64,000 bases of DNA from Symsagittifera roscoffensis (Eukaryota; Xenacoelomorpha; Acoela; Convolutidae): contig NC_087071.1 in assembly GCF_963678635.1 (NCBI RefSeq), forward strand, positions 12,537,088-12,601,087, read 5' to 3'. Under the pieces are notes generated by a model. That model did no database searches and was not told where the DNA came from. It worked only from the letters and a program-made list of their open reading frames with translations. The position numbers were made by a program, and so were the translations under genes. Positions within the stretch are counted from its first letter, which is position 1. Each line of letters starts with the position of its first letter. This document shows, piece by piece, positions 19,492 through 29,336 of this stretch.

Positions 19492-19658
19492 AATCATTTG
19501 AAAACTAGTTTTAGCAGGACTCTGACGCTAAGTGTACACCATTCTTTCCTTTTGAATGATCTCCTCCAGTTTTATATTAGTTTCAAATTTCAAGTAACTC
19601 GGAGTGGTGTACACTTAAGGTCAGAGAGAGTCCGGTTATAACTAATTTTCAAATGATT
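19492..19658. mobile_element. Fold-back MITE with ~53-bp arms
   Basis: The left arm (AATCATTTGAAAACTAGTTT.. through GTGTACACCA) is complementary to the right arm ending at 19658, with a 4-bp CTCT insertion in one arm. Total 167 bp with a ~55-bp loop. No ORF. Confidence 0.75.
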
Positions 19659-20298
19659 AGTACAAAATCAGATCACAAAGACTCAAATAAAAATTGGGCT
19701 TAAAAGGGTCAATACAACATTTGAAACGACCATTTCCCCATAAATCTGCTAATCCTAGTTTCCAGAAGGTCTTCAATGTTACTTTAATTGTGAAATAATC
19801 AAAGGCAAAAGCCGTCCGTATTCGTCCGAAAGTGAATCTAGGATCGTTTTGAGGGAGATTTTTAAGAAACGACGTTTTGTTCGACTTTTTGTTTGGCTTC
19901 ATACTTTCTGAATTATACCATTTGAATTATATGGGTTTGACAGTTTAGGTTAGACAAAATCTTCGTATACTTACAGAACGTTTACGAACTTTTTATTTAG
20001 GCGATACATCTTTAGGCAAAATTAACTTAGGTTGACTTCTCACAAAAGCCCGATTGATTTGTACTCAACATTTTCAAAATTTTGTTTGAAAAAAAATTCA
20101 ACAAAATAGATTCTAAGAAAGGAGCAAAATGCTGATCAATTACAAAAGTACTAATAAAAAAAATCCGATCTTTTTAAAGAACAAACAAGGCCAATTAAGA
20201 GCCTATCAAGTTGTCTCAAATCTTTAACAATCGAATAAATATTGTTAAAACATGAACCAATTTTCTCGAAAAAAAATGAAATAAATTTTGTGACTTAC

Positions 20299-20412
20299 AG
20301 TACATTAATAGAACATGCAGCTGTGAGTATTTTGGGCCTCATCCACAACACAGTCCCGTCATTAGTCACTAGCACCCCCAAATTGTTCACACCTGATTCT
20401 GACTCCTCTATG
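20299..20412 (-). CDS. Cys-loop (nAChR-like) receptor, exon with loop-E region and first Cys of the Cys-loop
   Basis: A 114-nt exon: acceptor TTTTAG before 20412, donor GTAAGT after 20299. It enters in phase 2, completing the codon split by the preceding 110-nt exon, and exits in phase 2. It encodes NLGVLVTNDGTVLWMRPKIL then TAACSINV. This matches the receptor pattern 'V..dG.V.W.pp.i..s.C.i.v', where the Cys is the first of the 13-residue Cys-loop. The next exon, expected to carry FPFD and the second Cys, was not found in the window. Confidence 0.8.
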
Positions 20413-21320
20413 CTAAAACAGTTTTTGTTCGGATCAAGTGAACAACCCACCCCCTCCCCCAACTAACCAAATGAACAATCGCCGCCGTAAGTCAACGGCA
20501 CATTTAAGCTGCAAGTCAGTATAGAAATTGCTGAGGTCTCATTGGCTGAAAAATAACGCTTATAACTGAATGAACAATTTCGTTCCTAAATTGATTCAGG
20601 GAGGAGATTTGGTTCACTTGGTCGGAAAATACCCGGAATGCATCGCTTGATTTATGTTTCGATCATCAAAGTCAACTACACGCTAATTTGTGTTTCTGTG
20701 GCTGAAAATTTGCGGTCAAGTTCCATCGATTTTTTCCGCAGAAGGCAGAACATTTTTCATCCCGAGTTGACACAGGATCCGTACAAACCGAATTTTATGT
20801 TTTTTTTTTAAATGAGCCATTCACTTAACTGGATAACGCGCAAAAATGTTGCTCTTGCTAACAACAGAGTATAAAAAAACTCAAATTCATTCTCAAAAGA
20901 AATCGAAACTTTTAACACTAATCTTTTCTAAAAAAGATTGTTTTCGAAAATTTGCGACAGACTAGAAGTTCATCCTAAGCTTGAAGAAGCTACATAGAAA
21001 CATAAATATGTATTGAATTGAACTTGAATTGAACTTCTTGTGGACAATGAGAAAAAATTGGATCATGTCATACGTCTAACTTTTTTCTAGTACCATTCCG
21101 AGAGCTCAAATAATAACTTGTCTAACGTTTTTTTTATGTTTGATTTTTCGATTTGTGCTTCCGATGTATAATTCTTATTTAGTGGAATTGTTTATTTTTT
21201 TTGGCTACCCGACTTTTGGTATTCAGCGGATATGCATCATTTCTACTCAAATCTACTCAAACAGAAGCGCAGCCGAAAAAGAAGTTAAAAACGTGCTAAA
21301 ACGAGAATTTTTGTTCTATT
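20413..21320. other. Intronic, no recognisable feature
   Basis: Start of the 5.7-kb intron between the 114-nt and 110-nt receptor exons. AT-rich; no repeat or coding sequence recognised before the solo LTR. Confidence 0.5.
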
Positions 21321-21684
21321 TGAGTTGGGACGGAAGGTCTAACTCATAGAGTAATTTCGGATAGGGTACACCGTCTGCTCGTCACGCTATCTTATTTTCG
21401 GCCGGATAGATTCGTGCAACTTCTTAGTCTAATACCGATCTTAATCCTAATTTCAATCTCCTAGTCTCAATAGATCTAGTGTATACTAATTTATGCGAGT
21501 TAGTTTCCAAGGAGAACAACTGTATTCTAAATTTAATTCAAACTGCTCTGGTGTTGAAACTACAAGTAGTTTCAACACTTACAAATAAGTGGGTTGTTAG
21601 TTTGATGGAGTATGATTGGTCAGTATTAAATATTTTATAGTGATAAAATATTCAATAATAAAATATAGTTTAGATCTGGTTCCA
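21321..21684 (-). repeat. Solo LTR related to the 5' LTR at 14455-14862
   Basis: A 364-bp sequence alignable from end to end with the intact LTR: the same TGGAACC start (minus) and AACTCA end, a long near-identical block (CGTCTGCTCGTCACGCTATC), and missing segments in the middle. It is flanked on both sides by TATT, a 4-bp target duplication, so it formed by LTR-LTR recombination after a complete insertion. It lies in a receptor intron. Confidence 0.88.
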
Positions 21685-22492
21685 TATTATCAAATGAATT
21701 TTGTTCGAAATTGAAATTTTTTCTAATATCAAACGACATTTATCGTTTTCTTTTTTTTTCGATTCATGGAGCCATTATGAACAGGTATTGATAATTCCTA
21801 TCAAAAAACGCATATTTTTGCGCAAAATTTAAACTAGCAAGAGTGCAAGAAATTTATGATTTTTATAATGAGAAGAACCTATGTGATAGGGAACTACTTT
21901 CAAAACTGGAAATACTTCAAAACTTTGTCATAAAGTTTTGAAGTGTACTCCCAACTTTCAATCAAAATTATCACCAAAAATAGAAGAGCAATTGAAACAT
22001 TAACAGTTTCGCCTCAATGCAAAAAAAAACAGCATCGTTTTAGACTTGTCAGGACACTTTGTCCTACAGTAACACATGTATTATGCCATTTGCCCACATG
22101 ACAAATAGCATCACGCCTACTTGTCCCAAAATGTGCACCAGATGAAGTGATGCAAAAGTCATTAATTATAACCAGAATATGTGTTTTATGACCGTGCCTT
22201 GGCAAACAAACGCCCCTTCCTCAGCGGGAGAAGAACTCATTATGGAACTTATCACGGAGCTACAATTCCGCGCAACTAGTGTATTTGAAGTAATATATTT
22301 CAAGCAGGTATATATGTAGCCACGCCAACAAAACTAAACCAGAAGACTGCTCGTATCAGGAAAAAGTCTTGATTGTTTTGACTGCTTTTAAGGTTCAGCT
22401 TTCTATAAAATTTTATAAAAGATAAAAATAAAAAAAAAACAGAGAAAAAAGAAAGTGATTTTTCTAGCTTACTTTAAAAAAATGTCACAGCG
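21685..22492. other. Intronic DNA with a Helentron-like 3' fragment
   Basis: 22340-22400 carries a minus-oriented fragment (AGACTGCTCGTATCAGG followed by a TTTTGACTGC relic). 22014-22205 has a short minus frame of more balanced composition without a domain; it may be a transposon remnant. Nothing else seen. Confidence 0.45.
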
Positions 22493-22677
22493 TTGAAGAG
22501 CCACAAAACTGTACTTTAAGCAAACATGACTGCTCGTATAAAAGCAAAGCCCGACTGGTCTAAAAATAAAAGTTGATAGAAATTCTTAATATTTTAATTT
22601 TAGACCGGTCGGATTATCCAGGGTTTCGCTATTAAACGAGCAGTCATGTTTTGAGGTACTGTTTTGAGACTCTTCAA
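22493..22677. mobile_element. Fold-back element built from two inverted Helentron-like ends
   Basis: Arms of about 72 bp (TTGAAGAG..AAAACATGACTGCTCG / reverse complement) around a ~36-bp loop. Each arm carries CATGACTGCTCGT plus a GCAAAGCCC-like motif resembling the 3' terminus of the Helentron-like family. Confidence 0.65.
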
Positions 22678-23676
22678 GGCACGAATTGAAAATTTTTATT
22701 TCGTTTCAATTTTGAACTTTTTAGATAGATGTCTTTTCATATTTATTTGAAGACTAATTGTTTCAATGAAAACAAGTTACATCAAAACAAGTCTTCAACA
22801 AAACTTAGGCTATCAGAATTTTACAAAAACAGTAATTATTTAAAATTTGTATAGAGAGTGTCAGCTTGATACAAATAACCATGTCAACCAATAAAATGAA
22901 AAATTGACCAAAAATTGAAAGAAAAAACATTCACAACATCAACTCTGCCGGGGTTTGACTATGGATCTGGTCATTTTGAAAATATCAGCCAGCAAAATTC
23001 TTTTTTTACAATCTTTGCCAGAAAAAATATCAGTTAGGAACTGCTTTTAATTTTTACCTTATAGTCAAAAAATTTTCTTTTTTTTTGCAAGTTTTTGACA
23101 GGAAATAGATATCTCTTCAGTTATTTTTGAGTTTCCAAAATTTAGCCATTTCTTCTTTATTTCAATTGCAAATTGGTTCGGCCAAAAAAATCCCAGACGG
23201 CGTCAAATCAAGTGTCATTTATCAATTTACTTTGTAATTGGCGTCGGAAACCACGTCACAAAAATCATGACAGTATATCGCGCGGTTTTTGTTGCCAATT
23301 ATGGGGCAAAAGGGCAAATGTAACTATCAGTTTGAAAAAGTCTGGGTTTTTAGTTTTCCTTTCATTATGGGAAATCACTGAAATGAAATGTCGATATCAG
23401 AATCATAGAAAAAGTTGATTAATCTTATCGCGCTGTGATAATTTTTTTTCACATGCTGAAAAAATACCGCGTGGTAAACTTATTTATGCGTGGTAATTTT
23501 TTCCGCAAAAAATTGAATTGAGGCAAGCTAATTGGTCTTTTCGATTTCACACTTAAGGCTTGATGTTATTTTTCGAAATTTACGAAATTTAAGATTTTCA
23601 ACTTTTTTCAATCACCCAGAACTTTTCAATACCGAATTTGGGCCATTGGGAACATTCACAGTTTTACGCTGAGATA

Positions 23677-23905
23677 CGAGCGGCCGGCTCTTTTCCAGCT
23701 TCCCACCACCTCGTAAAACTACAAACTAAAAGTATTCAAAAATTGTTTACATGACATTTTGCATGTAAGAAAACTTTGTTCACCTATTCACCCTTTCATG
23801 TTTTGATGCATTGCTTGCCCTAAAAAGTCATTTTAAATCGACTTTTTCATAGTGTTTTTCTGAAAAAATCACAGAAGGAGGAGGAAACTGGAAAAGAGCC
23901 GAGCG
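23677..23905. mobile_element. MITE-like sequence with ~25-bp inverted ends
   Basis: The left end CGAGCGGCCGGCTCTTTTCC is inverted at 23880-23905 (GGAAAAGAGCCGAGCG). 229 bp, no ORF. No target duplication could be identified. Confidence 0.5.
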
Positions 23906-24251
23906 ACATTGTTACTCTTTTTGAACCCTTTCATTTGTCTGGATAGCTCTGCTTCAGATTTCGTGAAACGACAACTTTCAGTTTAAGAACAAAATTTGAG
24001 TGCCCATTGTTATCAACAAATCACTTTATTTTTCGGATTGATCTATTTATTACACCGCATCCCCTCTCTCTCGAGGTGGGGGGTTTTCCTAAATCTCAAT
24101 AGATCCCATAGAAACACTGGAAAACGATAAGTTTAAGCGTTTTACTTTACTCTTGATATTCTCAAATTGGTCTGAAAAAAAGGTCGGCTTGCATTAAATA
24201 TTTCATTTGTTAGTTACGAAATATGATTGGCTAGTATAGAACACTTTGCTT

Positions 24252-24795
24252 ACAAGACTTCTCGAATCAGGGCAAAACCCTGAATGTTCCGACTGTATTT
24301 TAGAGTCTATGGAGCAGTAATAACATGAAAAATTAAATGTAAGAAAATTAAAATGAAAAATTAAACGTAATGAAAATTTTTCTTTTTTAATTTAAAATTT
24401 TTGCAAAAATCATCACCCCACACGCCATTTAAAGTGCAAAGTGATATACTTTGCTCCTAGCTACAAACCAATTATGGCAAATAAGCTCCCTTGAACCAAT
24501 TTGGAACAATTTCTAAGACGGGTTAAATCTCCACTTACGCATTAATAGCTCAATATAGATCGCAGGTTAATTGTTTCAAAATGACCACAATGGTAACCTT
24601 TTAGCCCCCATAATTTTAAGAAAAATGATCAAAGGTGAAATATCTTCTCAAATTCAAGCTCAGGACAACAAAAGCTTTCGAATGATATAAAAAAAATCCG
24701 TCAAAAGTGGCTAGTTAAAAAGTCGAAACTTTTCCGAAGAAAACATCTACCCCGAGCACAAATATTCCGTTACTTTCGTTGCGAAAAACGAAACA
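24252..24795 (-). mobile_element. Helentron/HINE-like element, full-length copy
   Basis: Minus orientation. Plus strand starts ACAAGACTTCTCGAATCAGG, with the hairpin CAGGG..CCCTG and TGTTCCGAC, and ends with CCGTTACTTTCGTTGCGAAA. All internal blocks of the array consensus are present in order. It lies in the 5.7-kb receptor intron. Non-coding. Confidence 0.82.
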
Positions 24796-26161
24796 GAAAC
24801 CAAAAAGGACAGATATACATGTAGCTCCCCATGGGACGCATTAAGTACCAAAAACATGTAGGCTCAACTTTTGTTTTTGCCGTTTAGTGGGAGTGTTGTC
24901 GTTAAGAGGTACCATAGGAAGACACTTAAAACAAAAATAAATCAATCAACAATTGTGTAAAAAACAAGGATAGTCGGTTACTGTGCAAGTAGCAAAAAAT
25001 TTTCCGACCACAATTTTGAAAAAAAAACGAAAAAAAAAATCTTTTTCTTTAATTAGTATCGTTTTTTCTGCGCGGTGCAATAAACGGATCTGAACAAAAA
25101 ACTACTACTTATGCATATTTGACAGTCATAGTAAAAAAGGCAAATTGAAAAACAATTTCTGTCGAAATACTAACAGAAAAACGGAAAAAATTGGTAAAAA
25201 TTTATTTAGTTTTCAAAAACTTTTTTTTGAAGTTTTTCAAAATTGTTTCTGAAATTTTGATATGTAATAGGGCGCTAAAAACTGCAACAACTAATTTTCC
25301 TTGAATAAAACTAAGCTTCCAATGCTTAAATTAAGCATAGATAAGCTGAGCTAAGCCTGCTCACCCGCTCGAACTTACACGAAAAATCAAAAATTTTAAA
25401 CCGGTTTTTCTCGACATATGAAAATTTTTTGGGGAGTTTTTAATGTGGTTCGACCTAAAAGGCTCATCACTCAACCCAGTCCGATGATTAAATGTTGAAT
25501 CTGATTTTGCGTGGAAAACAAAAACAAAAAAAAAGTTCGCCCCATTTTCAATGGTCAGAACTACAACAATTTTACTAAATTGTTTACTATAAAAAAATCC
25601 TTCCAGAACTTTATTTCAGGTGATTATTCATCTTTAATTTTGGCGCGAGATACAGTTACTATTGATCAAGCAAAAGTATATTTTTAATCTCAGAAATACA
25701 ACTCTAATTAATGATAACGATAATTGATCATTTAATCTGTGTACCGGTTGCTTTATAATGGGTTTTAGTGATTACTTTTGTCAGAAATCATCCATTTGTG
25801 TTAATTATTCAAAAGAATTAGTTCAGTTTGCTTATCTAATGCATTTGACTTGGAAAAACACGAGCCTTTTTTGTAATTTGGAGCGGATTACATTTACCAA
25901 GGCTCTAAAAAGAGTAACTTAACCTTCGTCTCAAAGGTCTAGTGCTAAAAACTTTATAAGGGTCGCAGTTTGCATTTTCAATGAATTATAGTGATAATAA
26001 GTTTGTCTTGCAAGTAATTATTATCAGTTTTTTTTTCTCATTAAAATTTAATGCCGGTTTCATTTTTACTAATGAGGATTATTTGTGAACTAATGTTTTT
26101 TTTTGAAAAGTAGATTTTTGATTATAGAAATAAAAAAAAAGATTAAGCTCCAATGTTTTAC
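24796..26161. other. Intronic, no recognisable feature
   Basis: AT-rich DNA up to the 110-nt exon. Homopolymer tracts only. Confidence 0.5.
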
Positions 26162-26271
26162 CTCTCTGATATTACCAGATCTGGAGTCCAGACATCTGAG
26201 TCGAGTAGCCTGATTGAAGTGATGTCAGCAAATTCTTCTGGGTTCCAACGCAGATTGGCATCATTCCAGTG
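26162..26271 (-). CDS. Cys-loop (nAChR-like) receptor, 110-nt exon
   Basis: Acceptor TATTTTCAG before 26271, donor AG|GTAAAAC after 26162. 36 codons plus two bases. It encodes HWNDANLRWNPEEFADI.. and DSDVWTPDLVIS, the family signature 'W.D..L.WNP..y..i..ir......W.PD..l'. The length is that of the conserved exon 4 in nicotinic receptor genes. The residue after WTPDLV where nAChRs usually carry the loop-A Tyr is not aromatic here, so this may be a non-alpha-type or divergent subunit. Confidence 0.88.
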
Positions 26272-26592
26272 CTGAAAATACCCAAAACAGATACCCAAAC
26301 TTAATTCTTGTAACTATTGTAATTTTATTATCAGGGATTTCAAATATTGTGTGAATAATAAAACTCAGTACAATAAACTGAAAGCTCAGCCGAAAAAATA
26401 TTTTTTTATCAATTTTTTTAAAAATACTTAAGTTAGATAGTTTACTTTTATTAGGGAGGAGGGGGACGGTTTGAAGACTTGACGAATGTGGGGTGATAAA
26501 AAAATGTTTGAAAAATTTTCGGTTCACAAAAGTTAATAAAACTAAAATAACAGTGTTACTGAGCTTATTGTCGTCAAATTGCATGAACTTAC
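26272..26592 (-). other. 321-bp intron of the receptor gene
   Basis: Bounded by GTAAGT (after the 45-nt exon) and TTTTCAG (before the 110-nt exon). It holds a purine-rich GGGAGGAGGGGG stretch near 26455 and nothing else. Confidence 0.75.
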
Positions 26593-26637
26593 TGTTGTTT
26601 CCCAGATGAGCACCTTGATGTTTTGTAGTCGGAAGTT
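26593..26637 (-). CDS. Cys-loop (nAChR-like) receptor, 45-nt exon
   Basis: Fifteen codons, NFRLQNIKVLIWETT, between acceptor CTGTTTAG and donor GTAAGT, phase 0 on both sides. It corresponds to the segment with the loop-D Trp (here LIW) that joins the first strand to the W.D..L.W block. Nicotinic receptor genes carry a conserved 45-nt exon at exactly this place, and the peptide links the flanking exons in frame. Confidence 0.85.
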
Positions 26638-27177
26638 CTAAACAGAAAAAAAATCCAAAGTAACTTTTTTCGCTAACGATTTATAATTTCTATGTCGACG
26701 AGTATGACTCAACTGCATTTGATTTTTGGTATTAACTTTTAGTTTTTTTTTGTTAACTAGTCCTTTCTCATAGATTATTGTAACACCAATTACTAATAAA
26801 AGCCTGCTCGTTTTTCTTTCTGTCATCATCTTAGCAAATTTTGATACCAATTTTGGATTTTAACTTTTTATGAAACACATTCAAACTGTCTTTCAAGCTC
26901 AAGATTTCAAAATTATCACTTAAAATAGTCTTTTGTGTTCAATTAGGTGTAATCTTTTACGTCATCAAACGCCAAGCAGAGAAAAAATTGATAAAAAAGA
27001 AGAAAAAACGGATACAAAAGAACTTATTGATATGTCGGGGTTGTCAAAGTAATAAGGTTGCATTCGTCGTTTAAAGACGTACCCGCCTCAAGATATTTAC
27101 TTCCAACAAAGGGCTAATATTGGAGTACTTCAACCCGTCTTCTAAGGCCGCTGGTTGTAGGACAAAAGATCCCATAC
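26638..27177. other. Start of the 15.3-kb receptor intron, unassigned
   Basis: Follows the 45-nt exon on its 5' side. AT-rich, no recognisable element before the hAT-type repeat. Confidence 0.5.
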
Positions 27178-27544
27178 CAGGGGCGGATCCAGGATTTTCT
27201 CTAGGAAGCGCAGATTTTCAAAAAAAAAAAACCAAGCTTTTTTTAAGGTCGACCAAAGTGGTTTTCTGAGCTCTCCCAAATCACTATAGAGACCCTATTC
27301 CAACCAACTTTTTTGTGTCGCAGACAAATTTTATAAAAATTAAGCCGAAAAAAGTGTTCTTTGGCGTTTTTAGAAAATGTTGACCAAAAAATTGCATTTT
27401 TTCGTCGCGCGCTCCCCCCTCAATTTTAGTATACTAGCGCCGTGGGCGTCTTTAGAAAAGGTTCAGGTTCTTTCACCCAAAAAGTGATATTGTCCATGAG
27501 GTCAAATCTTTGGGAGAGAAGGCGTCTGCCCCCCCCCCCCCCCC
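27178..27544 (-). mobile_element. hAT-type MITE copy, right end lost in poly-C
   Basis: Starts CAGGGGCGGATCCAGGATTT and aligns, in inverted orientation, with the element at 59818-60186: shared GCGCGCTCCCCCCTCAATTT and a TTGACCAAAAAATT-like block. The far inverted end is replaced by a run of C at about 27531-27544, so no target duplication can be read. Confidence 0.7.
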
Positions 27545-28236
27545 AACATCTTACCTCAATTTCACAGCCAAATTCAAGTCATTTTAGCCAATCACATTCA
27601 GTTTATTTAAGCTAAGTTTGTTTAATGAAAAATAAAACAGGGGCCGATAGTTATATTAACTTGTTGGTTAAGAAAAGGGATGCTTTTTCTCTAAAAGATA
27701 AGTTTTTGCTTCGTTTATTTTGTGCCATGAATCATAATATTTCATTATTTTGCCTTATTTTTAAACTAATTTCAGGTGCGTATAAGTTAAGAGGGACGTT
27801 AACACAAAAAACCTCATTTTGATCTAATAAAAGGTGGCACTTTTGGTCTCCTAGGAAATTTGATTTTGTCACATCTTTCCGGGCATCTTAATGTCAAACA
27901 CAGAGGCGGTCAATCTTGAGTTGGACATAGTTCAACGATTTTGACATCTTAAATCCAACAAAAACATTTTTTTTAAGTTTCAATATAGAAAAAATGGAGG
28001 AATTTTTGTAATTTTTTTTGTAGTAAGTAAAAAGTTGTGATATCCGGGTAGCTTCAAAAAATATTTTTGAGAGAGACATCTTGTGATAATTAAGCAAACT
28101 TGATGCTGATTTCTACGAGTAATAATAGGTTTTTGACAGTGTTTTGTGTAAAATTATGAAAACGGCTTGTATCAGAGATCTTTTAAAAGCTTTCTGTTGT
28201 CATCTCACTGCCAATGATCAGAAGCATGTTATGTAA
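27545..28236. other. Intronic, no recognisable feature
   Basis: Short frames only; no splice-site-flanked exon or repeat recognised. Confidence 0.5.
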
Positions 28237-28697
28237 TTGTTCCATCTTTTGAAGAAAGTGCAAAATATTTATGCTTGGTGTGGCTTTTTTCGGTCAATTT
28301 TGGTCTTCTTAACTAGCCAATTTTAATGGAAGTTTTTCATACTCTCTGAAAAATATTGCTTTAAGCTCAATTTCAAAAAAAAAATTCATCTGTGGTCATT
28401 TTTTGTAAATTTATGGGGTTGAAAGTTGCTAAGTTGGTCAATCTGGGACAATTAATGCGCGATATATTGCACTTTTATAACACGCGTACGCGGCTGATCA
28501 ATTAAGTTCAGGCAAATAATTTGGTCGCATTATTTGCACACAAGACGCTAAATTTATGCCCTTATGTTTCAAATCAGCGTGATAATTCGGGATAAATTGA
28601 AAAAAACTCTAGTTTTTTTTTCGTTCTGTTGTCAATTTTCCAAACACAAAATTTTTTTGATAAACCTTAAAGTGCAGTCGGAACATTCAGTCTTGTT
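28237..28697 (+). mobile_element. Helentron/HINE-like element lacking the 3' hairpin
   Basis: Starts TTGTTCCATCTTTTGAAGAA and carries the family's internal blocks. It ends GCAGTCGGAACATTCAG then TCTTGTT: the CAGGGCTTCGCCCTG stem-loop has been deleted precisely between subterminal repeat and terminus. Confidence 0.72.
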
Positions 28698-28820
28698 TCC
28701 GACTAGTAATGAACAAATTAAGCCAATTAGATTGTCCATATTTAGCTTGGGTTGGCTTTGAGCGAGGAAAACTTCAAGCACTCAATATTTTGTTCTGCAT
28801 ACGCGTTGTTCATAAAAAGA

Positions 28821-29336
28821 ACAAGACTGCTCGTATCAGGGCGAAGCCCTGAATGTTCCAACTGCCTTTTGAGGTTTATGGAGCAGTAATAACAAAAAAA
28901 AATTAAATGTAAAAAAAAATGAAATTTTTTTTCTTCTAAAATTTGAAATTTTTTATGAAAAACACCCCCCCCCCCCCACACGCCATATAAAGTACAAAAG
29001 GATAGATTTCGCTCGTTGTAACAAATTAATTATGGCAAATAAGCTTCTTTCAAGCAATTTGGAACGATTTCTAAGACGGATTAAATATCCGCTTACGCAT
29101 TAATAGCGCGAAATATATCGCGCGTTAATTGTCCCAAAATGGCCAAAATGGCAATCTTTAAACCCCCATAACTTTACAAAAAATGGTCAGAGGTGAAATA
29201 TCTTTTCAAATTTAAGCTCAGGACAACAATAGCTTTCGAATGATAGACAAAAATGGCTAGTTAAAAAGTCGAAACTTGTCTGAAGAAAAAAAAACCACCA
29301 CGAGCACAAATATTCCGTTTCTTTCGTACGAAAACT
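28821..29336 (-). mobile_element. Helentron/HINE-like element, near-complete
   Basis: The plus strand starts ACAAGACTGCTCGTATCAGG with a perfect CAGGGCGAAGCCCTG hairpin, and contains a CCCCCCC run. It ends CCGTTTCTTTCGTACGAAAA, so the 5' subterminal repeat is lost. It lies tail to tail with the copy at 28237-28697. Close to the array consensus. Confidence 0.82.
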
